A DNA stretch of 64,000 nt from JAALLB01 sp964502215 (GCA_964502215.1 CAZCUN010000012.1:3697-67696); one strand, 5' to 3'. Numbered from the stretch's first letter, positions 1-8,941 are shown. Numbers and translations: made by a program. The notes: generated from the letters alone by a model not told the origin.

Positions 1-257
1 GGTTTCCCTGTTTCTGGATGCGTTTCTTGGTAGCGATACCCTTTTTCTTTTGTGGTCACCCAACCTAATGAGCCACAATTTGTCATGCGCACAGACATAG
101 GTTTCCCTGTTCTTGGCATTTTTGGAACAAACAAAGGTGAAACAGATACAATATTGCGTATTTCCTCAACGAGGGTAGCTTGTTCAGCTCTATTTAAACG
201 TTGTGGAACCCACTTTGTCCCAAAAGAAAGTTCTTCTATTTGCATTTTTTGGCTCAT
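1..257 (-). CDS. alkB: AlkB-type DNA dealkylating dioxygenase, N-terminal part only
   Basis: The minus strand is open from an ATG at 257 to the left edge, giving 85 residues of N-terminus. It contains the segment SVRMTNCGSLGWVT followed by GYRYQETHPETGK, which matches the substrate-lid region of AlkB (S-x-x-M-T-N-C-G-x-L-G-W-V-T, then GYRY). AlkB is an Fe(II)/2-oxoglutarate-dependent dioxygenase that oxidatively removes methyl groups from 1-methyladenine and 3-methylcytosine in DNA. The catalytic HxD...H residues and the C-terminal half lie outside the window. It is divergent from dnaK. A plus-strand reading of the same DNA (52-393) has no family character. The family call comes from the lid motif alone. 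Confidence 0.8.
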   Translation of the reverse strand, partial: MSQKMQIEELSFGTKWVPQRLNRAEQATLVEEIRNIVSVSPLFVPKMPRTGKPMSVRMTNCGSLGWVTTKEKGYRYQETHPETGK

Positions 258-292
258 AATTAGATTCTTGTTTAAATTAGCGCATACAATCC

Positions 293-321
293 CTTGCACA
301 AGTTGTTTCTCCTTCTTATAT
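293..321 (+). promoter_or_regulatory. Heat-shock (RpoH) promoter of dnaK
   Basis: CTTG at 293-296 is followed after 18 bases by CTTATAT at 315-321. This fits the alphaproteobacterial sigma-32 consensus CTTG-N17/18-CYTATNT. It lies about 150 bases upstream of dnaK, leaving an untranslated leader of roughly 145 bases. In this 217-base divergent interval I see no other gene. Confidence 0.65.
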
Positions 322-474
322 ACCGAACAACTGCGGTTTATCCCGTATTTGCCAAAACGGGGAAATCGCAAAAATTTAAAAATTCCAGTCTAACCGGGCG
401 CTGGATGTGATGAATTTAAAATTTATCCTGGATGCCGTAAGGGTCCATTCAGTACGCTGGTCAAGGAGAGTAAA

Positions 475-2397
475 ATGGCTAAAGTTATTGGTATCGATTT
501 AGGTACAACAAATTCATGTGTTGCTGTCATGGACGGCAAGGAAGCAAAAGTTATTGAAAATGCAGAAGGTGCACGTACAACACCTTCAATGGTAGCTTTT
601 GGTGATGATGGCGAACGTCTTGTTGGCCAGCCTGCAAAACGTCAAGCGGTAACAAATCCGACTGACACTTTGTTTGCAGTTAAGCGCCTTATTGGTCGCC
701 GCTTTGATGACAAGACGGTTAAAAAAGATCAAAAGCTTGTTCCATTTGATATTGTCAAAGGCGACAATGGCGATGCTTGGGTAGCAGCTAAGGGTGAAAA
801 ATATTCACCTTCACAGGTTTCAGCCATGATCCTTCAAAAAATGAAGGAAACAGCCGAGGCTTATTTAGGTGAAACTGTAACGCAAGCCGTTATCACAGTT
901 CCTGCCTACTTTAACGATGCGCAACGCCAAGCAACAAAAGACGCTGGTAAAATCGCTGGCCTTGAAGTGCTTCGCATTATCAACGAGCCAACAGCTGCTG
1001 CTCTTTCTTATGGCATGGAGAAAAATGACGGTAAGACGATTGCGGTTTATGACCTTGGCGGTGGTACGTTCGATGTTTCCATCCTAGAAATTGGTGATGG
1101 TGTTTTTGAAGTTAAATCAACCAATGGTGATACGTTCCTTGGTGGTGAAGACTTTGACATGACGCTGGTTGATTATTTGGCTTCTGAATTTAAGAAAGAA
1201 AATTCAATCGACCTTAAGGGCGACAAGATGGCGCTTCAGCGCTTGAAAGAAGCTGCTGAAAAAGCAAAGATTGAATTATCATCTGCTGCTCAAACAGAGA
1301 TTAACCTGCCATTCATTACAGCTGATAGTTCTGGTCCAAAGCACATGACCATGAAACTAACACGCGCAAAATTTGAATCACTTGTGGCTGATTTGGTTAA
1401 GCGTACAGTTAAGCCAATGGCAGAAGCACTAAAAGATGCTGGCCTTAAAGCTGCTGAGATTGATGAAGTGGTTCTTGTTGGTGGTATGACACGCATGCCA
1501 AAAGTGCAAGAAACTGTCAAAGAGTTCTTTGGTAAAGAGCCTCATAAGGGTGTTAACCCAGATGAAGTTGTTGCTATGGGTGCCGCTATTCAGGCTGGCG
1601 TTCTGCAAGGTGATGTGAAAGACGTTCTTCTTCTTGATGTAACGCCGCTTTCTCTTGGTATTGAAACTTTGGGCGGTGTGTTCACACGTTTGATCGATCG
1701 CAACACAACAATCCCAACGAATAAGTCTCAGACTTTCTCAACAGCAGAAGATAACCAAAATGCTGTTACCATCCGTGTTTCACAAGGTGAGCGCGAAATG
1801 GCGGCAGATAATAAAATGCTAGGTCAGTTTGATTTGGTTGGTATTCCACCTGCACCACGCGGTATTCCACAAGTGGAAGTAACGTTTGACATTGATGCAA
1901 ACGGCATTGTGAACGTGTCTGCAAAAGACAAGGGCACAGGCAAAGAGCAACAAATCTCGATTAAAGCTTCTGGCGGTCTGTCAGATGATGAGATCGAACA
2001 AATGGTCAAAGATGCAGAGGCTAACGCTGATTCAGACAAAGAACGTCGTGAAGGTGTTGAAGCTAAGAACCAAGCTGAAACGCTTATTCATTCAGCAGAG
2101 AAATCTCTTGAAGAATATGGTGACAAAGTTTCAGAAGATGAGCGTAATGATATCGAGCTTGCAATCTCAGGGTTGAAAGAACTTGTTGAGCAGGAAGATC
2201 CTGACGGCGAAGAAATCAAAGCGAAGACAGAAGTACTTGCAACCGCATCCATGAAATTGGGTCAGGCAATGTATGAAGCGTCACAAGATGAAGCTGCGGA
2301 AGCTGATGCGGCACGCGATGCTGCTCGTGAAGATGAAGACGTAGTTGATGCAGACTTCGAAGAAATCGACGAAGACGACGACAAGAAGTCTGCGTAA
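475..2397 (+). CDS. dnaK: Chaperone DnaK (Hsp70)
   Basis: Hsp70 chaperone of 640 residues, the usual bacterial length. It binds exposed hydrophobic segments of cytosolic proteins in an ATP-driven cycle with DnaJ and GrpE. The ATPase domain shows GIDLGTTNS at residues 6-14 and DLGGGTFDVS near 193-202. The linker DVLLLDVTPLSLG lies near 383-395, followed by the beta-sandwich substrate domain and an acidic, alpha-helical C-terminus ending EEIDEDDDKKSA. The ATG is preceded by AAGGAGAG. dnaJ follows 85 bases downstream after an intrinsic terminator, and a sigma-32-like promoter lies upstream. grpE is not in the window. Confidence 0.99.
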   Translation: MAKVIGIDLGTTNSCVAVMDGKEAKVIENAEGARTTPSMVAFGDDGERLVGQPAKRQAVTNPTDTLFAVKRLIGRRFDDKTVKKDQKLVPFDIVKGDNGDAWVAAKGEKYSPSQVSAMILQKMKETAEAYLGETVTQAVITVPAYFNDAQRQATKDAGKIAGLEVLRIINEPTAAALSYGMEKNDGKTIAVYDLGGGTFDVSILEIGDGVFEVKSTNGDTFLGGEDFDMTLVDYLASEFKKENSIDLKGDKMALQRLKEAAEKAKIELSSAAQTEINLPFITADSSGPKHMTMKLTRAKFESLVADLVKRTVKPMAEALKDAGLKAAEIDEVVLVGGMTRMPKVQETVKEFFGKEPHKGVNPDEVVAMGAAIQAGVLQGDVKDVLLLDVTPLSLGIETLGGVFTRLIDRNTTIPTNKSQTFSTAEDNQNAVTIRVSQGEREMAADNKMLGQFDLVGIPPAPRGIPQVEVTFDIDANGIVNVSAKDKGTGKEQQISIKASGGLSDDEIEQMVKDAEANADSDKERREGVEAKNQAETLIHSAEKSLEEYGDKVSEDERNDIELAISGLKELVEQEDPDGEEIKAKTEVLATASMKLGQAMYEASQDEAAEADAARDAAREDEDVVDADFEEIDEDDDKKSA

Positions 2398-2416
2398 GTC
2401 TGATTTTAAATAATAT

Positions 2417-2459
2417 GCCTTTGGTGTATAACCCCGTAAGATGCACCAAAGGCTTTTTT
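2417..2459 (+). terminator. Rho-independent terminator between dnaK and dnaJ
   Basis: A 13-pair stem, with GCCTTTGGTG in one arm and CACCAAAGGC in the other and one G-U pair, is followed by TTTTTT. It sits 19 bases after the dnaK stop and about 25 bases before the dnaJ start. It probably acts as a partial terminator that sets dnaK mRNA above dnaJ. Confidence 0.85.
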
Positions 2460-2482
2460 CATAAAAGTAAGGTAGGCACCTA

Positions 2483-3631
2483 ATGTCTAAAGCCGATTAC
2501 TACGAGCTTCTTGGCACATCCCGAAGCGCTGATGAAAAAGAATTAAAAAGTGCTTTTCGCAAAATGGCGATGAAGCATCACCCAGACCGCAATCCTGATG
2601 ATGCTGCCGCAGAAGCTAAGTTTAAAGAAATTAATGAAGCTTATGAGGTCTTAAAAGACCCTCAAAAACGGGCAGCCTATGATCAATATGGCCATGCAGC
2701 CTTTGAACAAGGTGGCGGCGGTGGTTTTGGTGGTGGCGGCTTTGCAGGCGGTGGTTTCTCAGACATTTTCGAAGATATTTTTGGTGAGATGATGGGCGGC
2801 GGCGCTGGTCGTCGTGGCGGCGGCGCACGTTCTGGCGGTCGTGAGCGCGGCGCAGACCTTCGCTACAACATGGAAGTCTCTCTTGAAGATGCTTATAACG
2901 GCAAATCCGCAGAAATAAGCGTTCCAACAGCTGTAGGTTGTGAAACCTGTTCAGGTTCTGGTGCAAAGCCTGGTTCATCGCCTGTTACGTGTAATACGTG
3001 TGGCGGTGCGGGTCGTGTGCGTGCGTCACAAGGGTTCTTCTCGGTTGAGCGTACTTGTCCTGAATGTCAGGGTCGAGGTGAGGTTATTTCTGATCCATGT
3101 AATGATTGTTCTGGTCAGGGTCGGGTAACCAAAGAACGCACATTAAGCGTTGATATTCCTGTTGGCATTGAAGACGGTGTTCGTATTCGATTGGGTGGCG
3201 AAGGTGAAGCAGGTGCTAGAGGCGGCCCTTCTGGCGATCTTTATATTTTCCTCAGCATTCAGTCGCATGAATTTTTCCAGCGTGATGGCGCTGATCTTTT
3301 TTGTAAAATACCAATTTCAATGGCAACAGCAGCTCTTGGTGGACAATTTGAAGTTGCGTGTCTGGATGGTACAAAATCTCGCGTCAAAGTGCCTGATGGC
3401 ACTCAGACTGGTAAGCAGTTTAGATTACGCAGCAAAGGCATGCCGATCATGCGTTCAAGCGATCTTGGTGATTTATACATTCAGGTTGTAACTGAAACAC
3501 CTCAAAACTTGAGTAAACGACAACGCGAATTACTCGAAGAGTTTGAGCAGATTTCATCTGAAGATAACAGCCCAGAGTCAGAAGGTTTTTTCAAGCGAAT
3601 GAAAAGTTTTCTAGATGGTCTTGCAGATTAA
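2483..3631 (+). CDS. dnaJ: Chaperone DnaJ (Hsp40, type I)
   Basis: Type I Hsp40 co-chaperone of 382 residues that delivers substrates to DnaK and stimulates its ATPase. The J domain has the HPD triad at residues 33-35. A Gly/Phe-rich linker spans about 73-125. Four CxxCxGxG zinc motifs lie in roughly 152-213 (CETCSGSG, CNTCGGAG, CPECQGRG, CNDCSGQG), and the C-terminal substrate-binding domains follow. All eight zinc cysteines are present. RBS-like AAGGTAGG precedes the ATG. It follows dnaK in the usual order, separated by an intrinsic terminator. Confidence 0.98.
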   Translation: MSKADYYELLGTSRSADEKELKSAFRKMAMKHHPDRNPDDAAAEAKFKEINEAYEVLKDPQKRAAYDQYGHAAFEQGGGGGFGGGGFAGGGFSDIFEDIFGEMMGGGAGRRGGGARSGGRERGADLRYNMEVSLEDAYNGKSAEISVPTAVGCETCSGSGAKPGSSPVTCNTCGGAGRVRASQGFFSVERTCPECQGRGEVISDPCNDCSGQGRVTKERTLSVDIPVGIEDGVRIRLGGEGEAGARGGPSGDLYIFLSIQSHEFFQRDGADLFCKIPISMATAALGGQFEVACLDGTKSRVKVPDGTQTGKQFRLRSKGMPIMRSSDLGDLYIQVVTETPQNLSKRQRELLEEFEQISSEDNSPESEGFFKRMKSFLDGLAD

Positions 3632-3652
3632 TTCAAATAAAGAGCTAAAGAT

Positions 3653-4226
3653 ATGAGCGCGCCAAAAATTTTATGTTTTTCTGGGTCAACACGTGCAGGG
3701 TCTATTAATACACAATTGCTTGGTGCAATAACCCGCGAACTTACAGAACTTGATTGTGAGGTAACGCGTATTTCTTTATCAGATTATCCTCTGCCTATTT
3801 ACAATGGTGATTTAGAAGAAAAAGAGGGCGTTCCAGAAAATGCTATTAAGCTTGCTAAGCTTATGAGTGAGCATGATGGATATTTTATATCTTGCCCAGA
3901 ATATAATGGGTCACTGCCTGCTTTGATGAAAAATACAATTGATTGGATGACCAGAGTTTCACCGCAAGACGCGGTGCCATTTTAAAAACAAAGTGGGTGC
4001 AATTGGTGCTTGTTCGCCAGGCGGCATGGGCGGCATTGCTATGTTGCAACATTTACGTCAGATTTTAGTAAGACTAGGCTCTTTGATCATTAGTGAGCAG
4101 GTAGCGGTTGGCAACGGTTTTGGTGCATTTGATGAAATGGATAAATTAACCGATGAACGTAGCAACAAGCATCTTATTGCAACGTGTAAATCTCTTGCTA
4201 TAAAGACAAAACTTTTGAAAGCTTAA
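3653..4226 (+). pseudogene. NADPH-dependent FMN reductase family gene, frameshifted
   Basis: Two reading frames join into one flavodoxin-like FMN/quinone (chromate) reductase of about 190 residues. The first (3653-3985) has the FMN-binding SGSTRAGS loop near residue 10 and the SPEYNGSLPALMKNTIDW motif, then stops after DAVPF. The second (from about 3986) continues with KNKVGAIGACSPGGMGG, as expected for the family. Removing one T from the four-T run at 3980-3983 restores a single frame. The rest of the protein looks intact, so this is either a recent mutation or a one-base sequence error. If functional it would reduce flavins or quinones with NADPH in the cytosol. It abuts pyrF (2 bases apart). 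Confidence 0.8.
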
Positions 4227-4228
4227 AC

Positions 4229-4921
4229 ATGACTCCTAAAGATCGCTTAATTGTTCCGCTTGATGTACCAACGGTTATGGATGCTGAGGCGATGGTGGAG
4301 ACTTTGGGCGACACGGTTTCTTTTTACAAAATTGGTCATCAGTTGGCATTTGCAGGCGGCTTAAATTTTATCCGCGAACTGCGTGATATGGGTAAACACA
4401 TCTTCCTTGATATGAAGCTTTTGGATATCGACAATACCATTACAAAGGGTGTTGAGAATATTGTTAAAATGGGCGTTCAAATGACCACCATTCACGCTTA
4501 TCCAAATGCTATGAAAGCAGCAGTTGAAGCTGCAAAAGGATCAGACCTTTGTTTGTTGGGTGTAACGGTAATGACATCGCTTAATGATGAAGATTTAACA
4601 AATGCAGGTTATGCGCATAAAGCAACGGATTTGGTTTTAAAACGTGCTCAACAAGCAAGTGATATTGGCATGGGCGGCATTGTTGCTTCCGCCCAAGAGT
4701 CCCAAGATATCCGTAAAATCATAAAACCAGATATGGCAATTGTTACACCTGGCATCAGACCAAAAGGAGCAGATGTTGGTGATCAAAAACGGGTTATGAC
4801 ACCAGCAGATGCAATTTCTGCAGGTTCTACACATCTTGTTGTAGGGCGTCCAATTACAGGTGTAAGTGATCCAAAACAAGCAGCTCATAATGTAATTGAT
4901 GAGATAGCCTCTGCCTTGTAA
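4229..4921 (+). CDS. pyrF: Orotidine 5'-phosphate decarboxylase
   Basis: Last enzyme of de novo UMP synthesis; it decarboxylates OMP to UMP. The 230 residues form a standard short (bacterial-type) TIM barrel. The catalytic motif DMKLLDIDNT lies near residues 60-69 and supplies the Asp-Lys-Asp charge network. PGIRP and VVGRPIT near the C-terminus form the phosphate-binding loops. It begins two bases after the frameshifted flavin reductase gene, so the two are probably cotranscribed. No other pyrimidine gene is nearby. Confidence 0.97.
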   Translation: MTPKDRLIVPLDVPTVMDAEAMVETLGDTVSFYKIGHQLAFAGGLNFIRELRDMGKHIFLDMKLLDIDNTITKGVENIVKMGVQMTTIHAYPNAMKAAVEAAKGSDLCLLGVTVMTSLNDEDLTNAGYAHKATDLVLKRAQQASDIGMGGIVASAQESQDIRKIIKPDMAIVTPGIRPKGADVGDQKRVMTPADAISAGSTHLVVGRPITGVSDPKQAAHNVIDEIASAL

Positions 4922-5030
4922 GGCGAAAACTTACCCCAAAACCCTTGAAAACAGCCATTTCAATACCTACCTTAAGGTCAAGTAAGGCTGAGCCATACTG
5001 GTTCGCCTACTTTTTGCAGAGGATTTAAAC

Positions 5031-5462
5031 ATGACTAATTCAATGATCCGCCCAGCATGGACGCCAGTAACAATTGCCATGATGGTAATCGGTTTCATGA
5101 TTGCATGGCCATTGGGTTTTGCTATGATTGCTTATATTATTTGGGGCGATCGCCTTGAGGTTTTCAAGCAGGATGTGAATAAAGCAACGGATAAAGTTGC
5201 TGACACATTTAAGTCTGCTACCAGCCCTTCAAGAGCGCCTTATTCAGGCAATGCAGCTTTTGATGAGTGGCGTGAAGTTGAGCTTGAAAGATTGCAAGAA
5301 GAACGCAGAAAACTAGATGAGACAATGGCTGAATTTGATAGCTACCAAAGTGATTTACGACGTGCGCGTGATAAAGAAGAGTTTGACGAGTTTTTAAAAT
5401 CACGTAAGCGCAAACCTGCGCCGCGTTCAAACAAATCAGGCGGCGGTACGATTGAAGGCTAA
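5031..5462 (+). CDS. DUF2852 family membrane protein
   Basis: A 143-residue protein with the DUF2852 pattern known from alphaproteobacteria: RPAWTP near the N-terminus, one or two hydrophobic segments over about residues 15-40 ending in IIWGDRLEVF, then a charged region. Residues 75-130 are predicted coiled coil, rich in Glu, Arg and Lys (WREVELERLQEERRKLDE). It is probably anchored in the inner membrane with a cytoplasmic helical tail. No function is established. It is a single-gene unit with a terminator behind it. The 109 bases before it hold no gene I can support. Confidence 0.85.
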   Translation: MTNSMIRPAWTPVTIAMMVIGFMIAWPLGFAMIAYIIWGDRLEVFKQDVNKATDKVADTFKSATSPSRAPYSGNAAFDEWREVELERLQEERRKLDETMAEFDSYQSDLRRARDKEEFDEFLKSRKRKPAPRSNKSGGGTIEG

Positions 5463-5499
5463 TCGCGCCAACATTACAGTCAAGCAAACCTAATTCTAA

Positions 5500-5527
5500 A
5501 GTGGGGATTTCAATCTCCGCTTTTTTT
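5500..5527 (+). terminator. Rho-independent terminator after the DUF2852 gene
   Basis: A nine-pair stem (AGTGGGGAT with ATCTCCGCT, two G-U pairs) and a TTCA loop are followed by TTTTTTT. It lies 38 bases after the stop codon. Confidence 0.75.
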
Positions 5528-5565
5528 GTTTTCTCAATTCAAAAAGAATCGCTTATTATAGAAAA

Positions 5566-6309
5566 ATGGCCTTTTCCTTTTTCAGACAACTTCAAAAACG
5601 CGACCGTGATTTCACAATAGAAATTGACGGCCAAGACTTGCCCGTCAAAGTGGTTGAGAATGAACGCGCAAAGCGTATTACTCTACGCCTTTTTCCTACA
5701 GGCGATGGTTTGAAAGTAACAACACCTAGCCATGTAAGCGATGATGAAATTGAAGAATTTGTTCAGCGTAACCGTCATTGGGCGGCAACTAGAATTGCTA
5801 GGTTGCCAAAACGCATTGAACTCAATCACGGTGCAACAATTCCCTTCAAAGGCATAGAACATACGATCATACCAAGCGGCAACCTGCGTGGTTTAGTGCA
5901 AGTAAAAGTACAAGATGATGTGCCAGTTTTAGTTGTACCAGGAGAGGCATCTACAACAAGTCGAAAGCTAGTTTCTTTCATGAAGCGTGAAGCACGTTCA
6001 GCACTGGATGAAGTCGTAAACATTCATGCCAATAAAATTGGCATTAGACCAAAGCAAATCAGGATTACGGATACCACAAGTCGATGGGGGTCATGTTCTT
6101 CGACCAGAACACTGTCATTTTCTTGGCGCATCATTATGGCACCACCAGAAGTCTTAAATTATTTGGCAGCCCATGAGGTGGCGCATTTAAGAGAGATGAA
6201 TCATTCAGATCGTTTTTGGAATTTAACCCGAGAACTTTGCCCCGATACCGATCTTCAAAAAATATGGCTCCGCACCCATGGTGCGAAGCTTCATGCAGTA
6301 AGCATATAG
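5566..6309 (+). CDS. YgjP/DUF45 family zinc metallopeptidase
   Basis: A 247-residue protein of the YgjP-like (DUF45, SprT-related) metallopeptidase family. The zinc-binding HEVAH motif is at about residues 203-207, followed by LREMNHSDRFW, whose second His is the expected third ligand. The preceding RWGSCSS is also characteristic. There is no signal peptide, so it is probably cytosolic. Family members are thought to be proteases or zinc-dependent hydrolases, but the substrate is unknown. The ATG lies 39 bases after the upstream terminator's T-run. Confidence 0.88.
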   Translation: MAFSFFRQLQKRDRDFTIEIDGQDLPVKVVENERAKRITLRLFPTGDGLKVTTPSHVSDDEIEEFVQRNRHWAATRIARLPKRIELNHGATIPFKGIEHTIIPSGNLRGLVQVKVQDDVPVLVVPGEASTTSRKLVSFMKREARSALDEVVNIHANKIGIRPKQIRITDTTSRWGSCSSTRTLSFSWRIIMAPPEVLNYLAAHEVAHLREMNHSDRFWNLTRELCPDTDLQKIWLRTHGAKLHAVSI

Positions 6310-6326
6310 CTTAGTATGTTGTGTGT

Positions 6327-6428
6327 TTATCCAATTAGATAAACAATGAAAGCCAAGACCAGGCAAATTATTAGACCCCAGAAAAAGACTGACCATGCAT
6401 TGTCTTTATAGTGTGATACTTCATTCAT
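6327..6428 (-). CDS. Small single-span membrane protein, 33 residues
   Basis: A minus-strand ORF of 33 codons starts at ATG 6428-6426 and stops with TAA at 6329-6327. A Shine-Dalgarno GGGAG lies six bases upstream of the ATG. The first eleven residues are polar (MNEVSHYKDNA). Residues 12-32 form one hydrophobic helix beginning WSVFFWG and ending VYLIG. This layout is typical of small accessory subunits of inner-membrane complexes. I recognise no family. It occupies the 254-base gap between the metallopeptidase and methyltransferase genes, antisense to both. Confidence 0.6.
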   Translation of the reverse strand: MNEVSHYKDNAWSVFFWGLIICLVLAFIVYLIG

Positions 6429-6563
6429 GTTTTTTCTCCCTTTAAATAATGCGGCAGGTTTATGCTTTCGCATGTCACTTGCATCTGCTATCTCAGTTTT
6501 ATTCGAAAAATTGCTAAATGACTATAGGTAAATTAGCTTTAAACCCGTTGGAGAGGCAAGCGC

Positions 6564-7586
6564 TTGCCAAAGCCTAATCATAAACCCAAAAAACAAAAAA
6601 CGGAAAAGCTGCAATTCAAGTCCGATCAGCGACCTGACGAGAAGCTTCAAGAAAATTCAAAACCGCAATTTGTCTCACGCAAACGCCTAAAAGATGTTTG
6701 CCCATTGGTCTTGGAGAACAAGCCAAATGATGATTATGCGCTTTTGGACAGCGGTAATGGTTTAAAATTAGAGCGCTATGGCAAATTAAAAATTATCCGC
6801 CCAGAGGCACAAGCCATTTGGCAACCTCAACACGCAGCCCAAGAGTGGCAAAGTGTAGATGCTATCTTTACAGGCGACACCACAGAAGAAGGGGCAGGGC
6901 GCTGGGCATTTCCAAAAAAACAATTGCCCGAAACCTGGCCACTCAGTTGGGATGGTATTAATTATCTTGGACGTTTTACGTCTTTTCGCCATGTTGGTGT
7001 TTTTCCAGAACAAGCAACCCATTGGAAGTTTATGGAAGAAAAAATCAAAGAGCGTTTATCTCAAGGTAAAGAGTTTAAAGTTCTGAATTTGTTTGGCTAC
7101 ACAGGCCTTGCCTCACTTGTCGCCGCGCGTGCTGGCGCACATGTCACGCATGTAGACGCTTCCAAAAAAGCAATTTTATGGGCACGTGAAAACCAAGATG
7201 ATGCAGATTTAGGCGACAAACCCATCCGCTGGATATGCGAAGATGCAGTTCGTTTTTGCGAACGTGAAGTGCGTCGCGGAAATTATTACGATGGTATTTT
7301 GCTTGATCCACCTGCTTATGGCCGTGGGCCAAAAGGTGAGGTCTGGCAGCTCTTTGATGACCTACCGCACATGTTAGATTTAGTCAGAGGTATCACCAAT
7401 GAAAATTCCTCTTTTGTAGTTTTGACATCCTATGCAATTAGAGCTTCATTTTATGCCATGCATGAAATTATGCAGGAAAAATTTGGAGACTACGATGGCG
7501 AACTTCAATCTGGTGAATTAGTGTTAAAAACAGAACATAGCGACCGCCTTCTTTCAACATCAATGTTTAGTAGGTGGGTTTCATAA
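6564..7586 (+). CDS. Class I SAM-dependent rRNA methyltransferase (RlmI/RlmK-like)
   Basis: A 340-residue class I methyltransferase. The SAM-binding motif LNLFGYTGLASLVAA is at about 175-190, followed by the acidic post-motif VTHVDASKKA. The catalytic-type motif LLDPPAYGRGPKGE lies near 246-259. This arrangement fits the RlmI/RlmK-like family that methylates cytosine or guanine in 23S rRNA. The target here is unknown. The start is TTG at 6564, seven bases after GGAGAGG. The N-terminus is Lys-rich. Its stop codon overlaps the start of the next methyltransferase gene (TAATG), indicating translational coupling. Confidence 0.85.
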   Translation: MPKPNHKPKKQKTEKLQFKSDQRPDEKLQENSKPQFVSRKRLKDVCPLVLENKPNDDYALLDSGNGLKLERYGKLKIIRPEAQAIWQPQHAAQEWQSVDAIFTGDTTEEGAGRWAFPKKQLPETWPLSWDGINYLGRFTSFRHVGVFPEQATHWKFMEEKIKERLSQGKEFKVLNLFGYTGLASLVAARAGAHVTHVDASKKAILWARENQDDADLGDKPIRWICEDAVRFCEREVRRGNYYDGILLDPPAYGRGPKGEVWQLFDDLPHMLDLVRGITNENSSFVVLTSYAIRASFYAMHEIMQEKFGDYDGELQSGELVLKTEHSDRLLSTSMFSRWVS

Positions 7587-8428
7587 TGAATGATGTCGCA
7601 CAAAAAAGACCGGGTCGAATTTTTGAAATTACGGCTGTTTCTAACCCCCGCATAAAATCTATCAAAGCATTGTCACAAAAAAAGAACCGCGATCAAGAAG
7701 GGACGTTTTTGGTAGAAGGTATGAAGCTGGTACGCGATGCTTTTGAAAACGGTTGGGAAATTGAAACGCTGATTTATGCCGCAACCACAAATGATAATGT
7801 ACAAGTGACAGAACTTGCAGCTAAACTTCGTGTAGCTGGCGCTGATATTTTAGAAGTAAACGAGAAAGTGCTTTCTTCTATTACGCGTAGAGATAATCCT
7901 CAGATGGTTGTGGGCGTGATGCGCCAACGTTGGCAGTCAGCACCTCAAAAAATAACCCATGCTGAGAGCGTTTGGATTGCACTTGACCGGGTTCGCGATC
8001 CTGGCAATTTAGGTACAATTATCAGAACAGCAGATGCAGCAGGTGTTGAAGGCATTATTTTGGTTGGTGAAACAACGGATCCTTTTTCACTCGAAGCAAC
8101 CCGCGCCAGCATGGGCTCAATTTTCAATGTGCCTTTGGATCGTATGGAAGTTGATGAGTTTTTGAAATGGCGTATATCTTGGGAAGGTATAGTGGTAGGA
8201 ACGCACCTTGAAGGGGCAACAGATTTCAGAACGATTGATTATAAAGGCCAACCTGTTTTACTTTTGATGGGGAATGAGCAACAGGGTTTACCAGAAGAAT
8301 TAGCTGCAACCTGTGATAAGTTGGCGCTTATCCCAATGCATGGTGCAGCAGATTCGCTTAATCTAGCCATCGCAACAGGCGTTATGTTATTTCACATGGG
8401 TAAGAAATTACCATCATTAGAAAGTTAA
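7586..8428 (+). CDS. TrmH/SpoU family RNA 2'-O-methyltransferase
   Basis: A SPOUT-class RNA ribose methyltransferase of 280 residues. The N-terminal substrate-binding domain (ISNPRIK-like start, EGMKLVRDA) is followed by the knotted SAM domain. SpoU motif 1 is DRVRDPGNLGTIIRTADAAG, motif 2 LLLMGNEQQGLPEE, and motif 3 IPMHGAADSLNLAIATG. The ATG at 7586 overlaps the previous stop as TAATG; an in-frame GTG at 7574 is less likely. The tRNA or rRNA target cannot be read from sequence. lspA follows six bases downstream. Confidence 0.88.
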   Translation: MNDVAQKRPGRIFEITAVSNPRIKSIKALSQKKNRDQEGTFLVEGMKLVRDAFENGWEIETLIYAATTNDNVQVTELAAKLRVAGADILEVNEKVLSSITRRDNPQMVVGVMRQRWQSAPQKITHAESVWIALDRVRDPGNLGTIIRTADAAGVEGIILVGETTDPFSLEATRASMGSIFNVPLDRMEVDEFLKWRISWEGIVVGTHLEGATDFRTIDYKGQPVLLLMGNEQQGLPEELAATCDKLALIPMHGAADSLNLAIATGVMLFHMGKKLPSLES

Positions 8429-8434
8429 ACTTAG

Positions 8435-8941
8435 ATGCGAGTTTATTGGACAATCCTTATTGTTATTTTGGTTATGGTTGATCAACTATCTAAGTGGATG
8501 GTCGAAACCATGTTGCCGCTACAACAGCAAGTAGAGGTAATTCCGTTCTTCAGCCTGTTTAGAACGTATAATTTTGGTGTTGCTTTTTCCTTTTTAGATG
8601 GGCTTGGTCAATGGCCTTTAGTTGCCATGACAGCTGTAATTATTGGATTTGTATTTTGGCTTTGGCGCAGTGTAGAATTAGATCGCAGTCTGTCAGAACT
8701 TGGTTATGCACTTATCATTAGTGGCGCAATCGGAAATCTGATTGACCGTGCTTGGCTTGGCAAAGTTGTCGACATGATTTTATTTCACATTGATAGTTTC
8801 GATTTTAGGTTTGCAGTTTTTAATCTGGCAGATACATTCATAACAATTGGTGCAATTGCCATTATCATTGATGAATATCGTATATGGCAAAAGACACGTA
8901 AATTAGACAAAGAACACAATAAGGAAGTTCAAGATGGCTGA
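8435..8941 (+). CDS. lspA: Lipoprotein signal peptidase (signal peptidase II)
   Basis: Inner-membrane aspartic protease of 168 residues that removes the signal peptide of diacylglyceryl-prolipoproteins. Four hydrophobic spans are visible. The two catalytic Asp motifs are GAIGNLIDR (Asp near residue 103) and FNLADTFI (Asp near 133). It lies in a compact run with six bases to the upstream gene, and its end overlaps the start of acuI by eight bases. Confidence 0.96.
   Translation: MRVYWTILIVILVMVDQLSKWMVETMLPLQQQVEVIPFFSLFRTYNFGVAFSFLDGLGQWPLVAMTAVIIGFVFWLWRSVELDRSLSELGYALIISGAIGNLIDRAWLGKVVDMILFHIDSFDFRFAVFNLADTFITIGAIAIIIDEYRIWQKTRKLDKEHNKEVQDG

Noticed and set aside
52..393. Plus-strand open frame of 113 residues at the left edge
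   Set aside because: It is antisense to the recognisable AlkB N-terminus and overlaps the dnaK promoter; no family character.
3993..4226. Separate small gene starting with GTG after the flavin reductase
   Set aside because: Its product is the missing C-terminal half of the same family, shifted by one base.
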